6,907 nucleotides of DNA from an uncultured Prevotella sp. GTDB lineage: Bacteria; Bacteroidota; Bacteroidia; Bacteroidales; Bacteroidaceae. Numbering within the stretch: the first letter of the stretch is position 1; the number at the start of each line of letters is the position of its first letter. Under the pieces are notes generated by a model. The model did not search any database, was not told the origin of the DNA, and saw only the letters and a list, made by a program, of their open reading frames with translations. The DNA lies in the NCBI GenBank assembly GCA_947303825.1, contig CAMYZK010000137.1:1-6907 (forward strand). Direction: 5' to 3'. This document shows, piece after piece, positions 6,301-6,907 of the stretch. The translations under genes and the position numbers were made by a program.

Positions 6301-6335
6301 GCAAAGGTACTAATTTTTTCCTGTCGTGCCTTTGC
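6301..6335. promoter_or_regulatory. Inverted repeat over the operon promoter (candidate operator)
   Basis: GCAAAGGTAC (6301-6310) and GTGCCTTTGC (6326-6335) are inverted copies matching at 9 of 10 positions, with a 15-base spacer. The left arm contains the minus-strand -7 element, and the right arm occupies roughly where a -33 element would be. A dimeric regulator binding here could block or replace sigma-factor contact. The repeat is seen; the operator role is inferred. Confidence 0.4.
6302..6309 (-). promoter_or_regulatory. Bacteroidetes-type -7 promoter element (TACCTTTG) of the xylan operon
   Basis: The minus strand reads TACCTTTG, a perfect match to the Bacteroidetes consensus TAnnTTTG. 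It lies 77 bases before the esterase ATG, predicting transcription from about 6295 and a leader near 70 nt. No TTTG or TTG is seen at the expected -33 position, so the promoter may be weak or need an activator. Confidence 0.6.
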
Positions 6336-6492
6336 AGCGTATATCAAATTTTTTTGTTTTTGTTGCAGTGGCAGCTACAGAGGCTTTCTCCCACTATTCT
6401 CCCCTCGTCACTCACCCCTCCCACAACAGATTCTTGCTACTAGTGGAATGGAACCTCATAAATGAATAAAAAGTAAAAAAAACAAGCCAAAA

Positions 6493-6524
6493 TTGTGGGA
6501 AGTATTATTTTTTTTGTACTTTTG
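6493..6524 (+). promoter_or_regulatory. Bacteroidetes-type promoter of the nucleotidyltransferase gene
   Basis: TTG at 6493-6495 (-33 element) and TACTTTTG at 6517-6524 (-7 element) are separated by 21 bases, matching the known Bacteroidetes arrangement. Transcription would begin near 6531, giving a short leader of about 37 nt before the ATG at 6568. Both elements are present, unlike the opposing promoter, which suggests a factor-independent housekeeping promoter. Confidence 0.7.
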
Positions 6525-6567
6525 CAGGGAAAAATAATTAACCGCAAAACATAATACAAGATTTCCT

Positions 6568-6907
6568 ATGAAACCAACATTATTCCTGCTCGCTGCTGGC
6601 ATGGGCAGCCGCTATGGCGGACTGAAGCAGCTCGACGGTCTGGGCCCCAACGGAGAGACCATCATGGACTATAGTATCTACGATGCCATACAGGCTGGCT
6701 TTGGCAAGATTGTGTGGGTCATCCGCAAGGACTTTGAGGAGCAGTTCCGCACACAGATCCTCTCTAAGTACGAGGGACAGGTGCCCTGTGAGCTCTGTTT
6801 CCAGGCTCTTGACTCCCTGCCCGAAGGGTTCAGCGTACCCGAAGGTCGCGTGAAGCCCTGGGGCACCAACCACGCCGTGCTCATGGGTAAGGACGTCATC
6901 AAGGAGC
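6568..6907 (+). CDS. NDP-sugar-type nucleotidyltransferase, N-terminal part (3' end off window)
   Basis: An open frame of 113 residues runs from ATG 6568 to the right edge. It starts with the nucleotide-binding signature of the NTP_transferase (sugar-1-phosphate nucleotidylyltransferase) family: FLLAAGMGSRYGG (6-18) followed by LKQL with Lys20. The later block PWGTNHAVLMG (97-107) corresponds to the conserved GTxxA region that contacts the base. Family members join a nucleotide to a sugar phosphate or related phosphate in the cytoplasm, releasing pyrophosphate. There is no signal peptide. The metal-binding Asp region expected next lies beyond the window, so specificity cannot be read. ATG 6568 is the earliest start in frame and gives the usual short N-terminus before the signature. 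It is divergent from the xylan operon with its own promoter, so a functional link is not implied. Confidence 0.9.
   Translation, partial: MKPTLFLLAAGMGSRYGGLKQLDGLGPNGETIMDYSIYDAIQAGFGKIVWVIRKDFEEQFRTQILSKYEGQVPCELCFQALDSLPEGFSVPEGRVKPWGTNHAVLMGKDVIKE

Larger units (their letters stand above)
6225..6567. other. Divergent intergenic promoter region (343 bp)
   Basis: This non-coding stretch separates the xylan operon (minus) from the nucleotidyltransferase gene (plus). It holds a -7 element for each direction, an inverted repeat over the minus-strand promoter, and a leader hairpin. The plus-strand part, about 6336-6480, is rich in T and A tracts and shows no gene. Plus-strand open frames that enter it from inside the esterase gene have no coding character. 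Confidence 0.8.

Noticed and set aside
6154..6465. Plus-strand open frame reaching into the intergenic region as a possible small gene
   Set aside because: It starts inside the esterase signal-peptide codons, runs across the operon promoter and leader, and its Phe/Ser-rich translation comes from T-rich tracts.
6580..6873. Minus-strand open frames opposite the nucleotidyltransferase
   Set aside because: The plus-strand frame carries the family signature AAGMGSRYGG at the right distance from a promoter and start; the antisense frames have no motif.

Overview
The window looks like chromosomal DNA of a plant-fibre-degrading Bacteroidetes, most likely a Prevotella or close relative from a gut or rumen. 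The reasons are: GC near 50%; a perfect Bacteroidetes-type -7 promoter element (TAnnTTTG) on each side of a divergent intergenic region; little use of Shine-Dalgarno sequences; and secreted polysaccharide-degrading enzymes ending in the short tail 'DLQGxR...YILNGKK' that is common in this group. The genus is inference from style, not from a search.

Layout. From about 6300 leftwards, three genes on the minus strand form one apparent operon: a secreted SGNH/CE6-like carbohydrate acetylesterase (6224 to 4431), a GH10 xylanase with Ig-like and CBM6-like modules (4376 to 2478), and a second GH10 xylanase that carries a large autotransporter-passenger-like beta-helix module at its N-terminus (2481 to beyond position 1, incomplete). 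The first two are 54 bp apart, and the gap is filled by a degenerate 7-bp tandem repeat. The last two overlap by four bases (ATGA). On the right, after a 343-bp divergent promoter region (6225-6567), an unrelated sugar-nucleotide-type nucleotidyltransferase starts on the plus strand and runs off the window.

How the genes work together. All three minus-strand products have signal peptides. Together they fit depolymerisation of acetylated xylan outside the cytoplasm: the esterase would remove acetyl groups that block xylanases, and two dissimilar GH10 enzymes would cut the backbone. The CBM6-like module and other accessory domains would hold the enzymes on the substrate. The two complete proteins end in a sorting-tail-like segment, suggesting a shared export or surface-attachment route. 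No SusC/SusD pair or hybrid two-component regulator is visible in the window.

Most unusual points: the beta-helix/GH10 fusion; the heptamer array that exactly fills the junction between two genes and seems to supply a Shine-Dalgarno-like sequence; a nearly identical 27-bp segment in the C-terminal linkers of two otherwise different enzymes; and an inverted repeat sitting on the operon promoter. I found no RNA gene, CRISPR array, insertion sequence or convincing intrinsic terminator.
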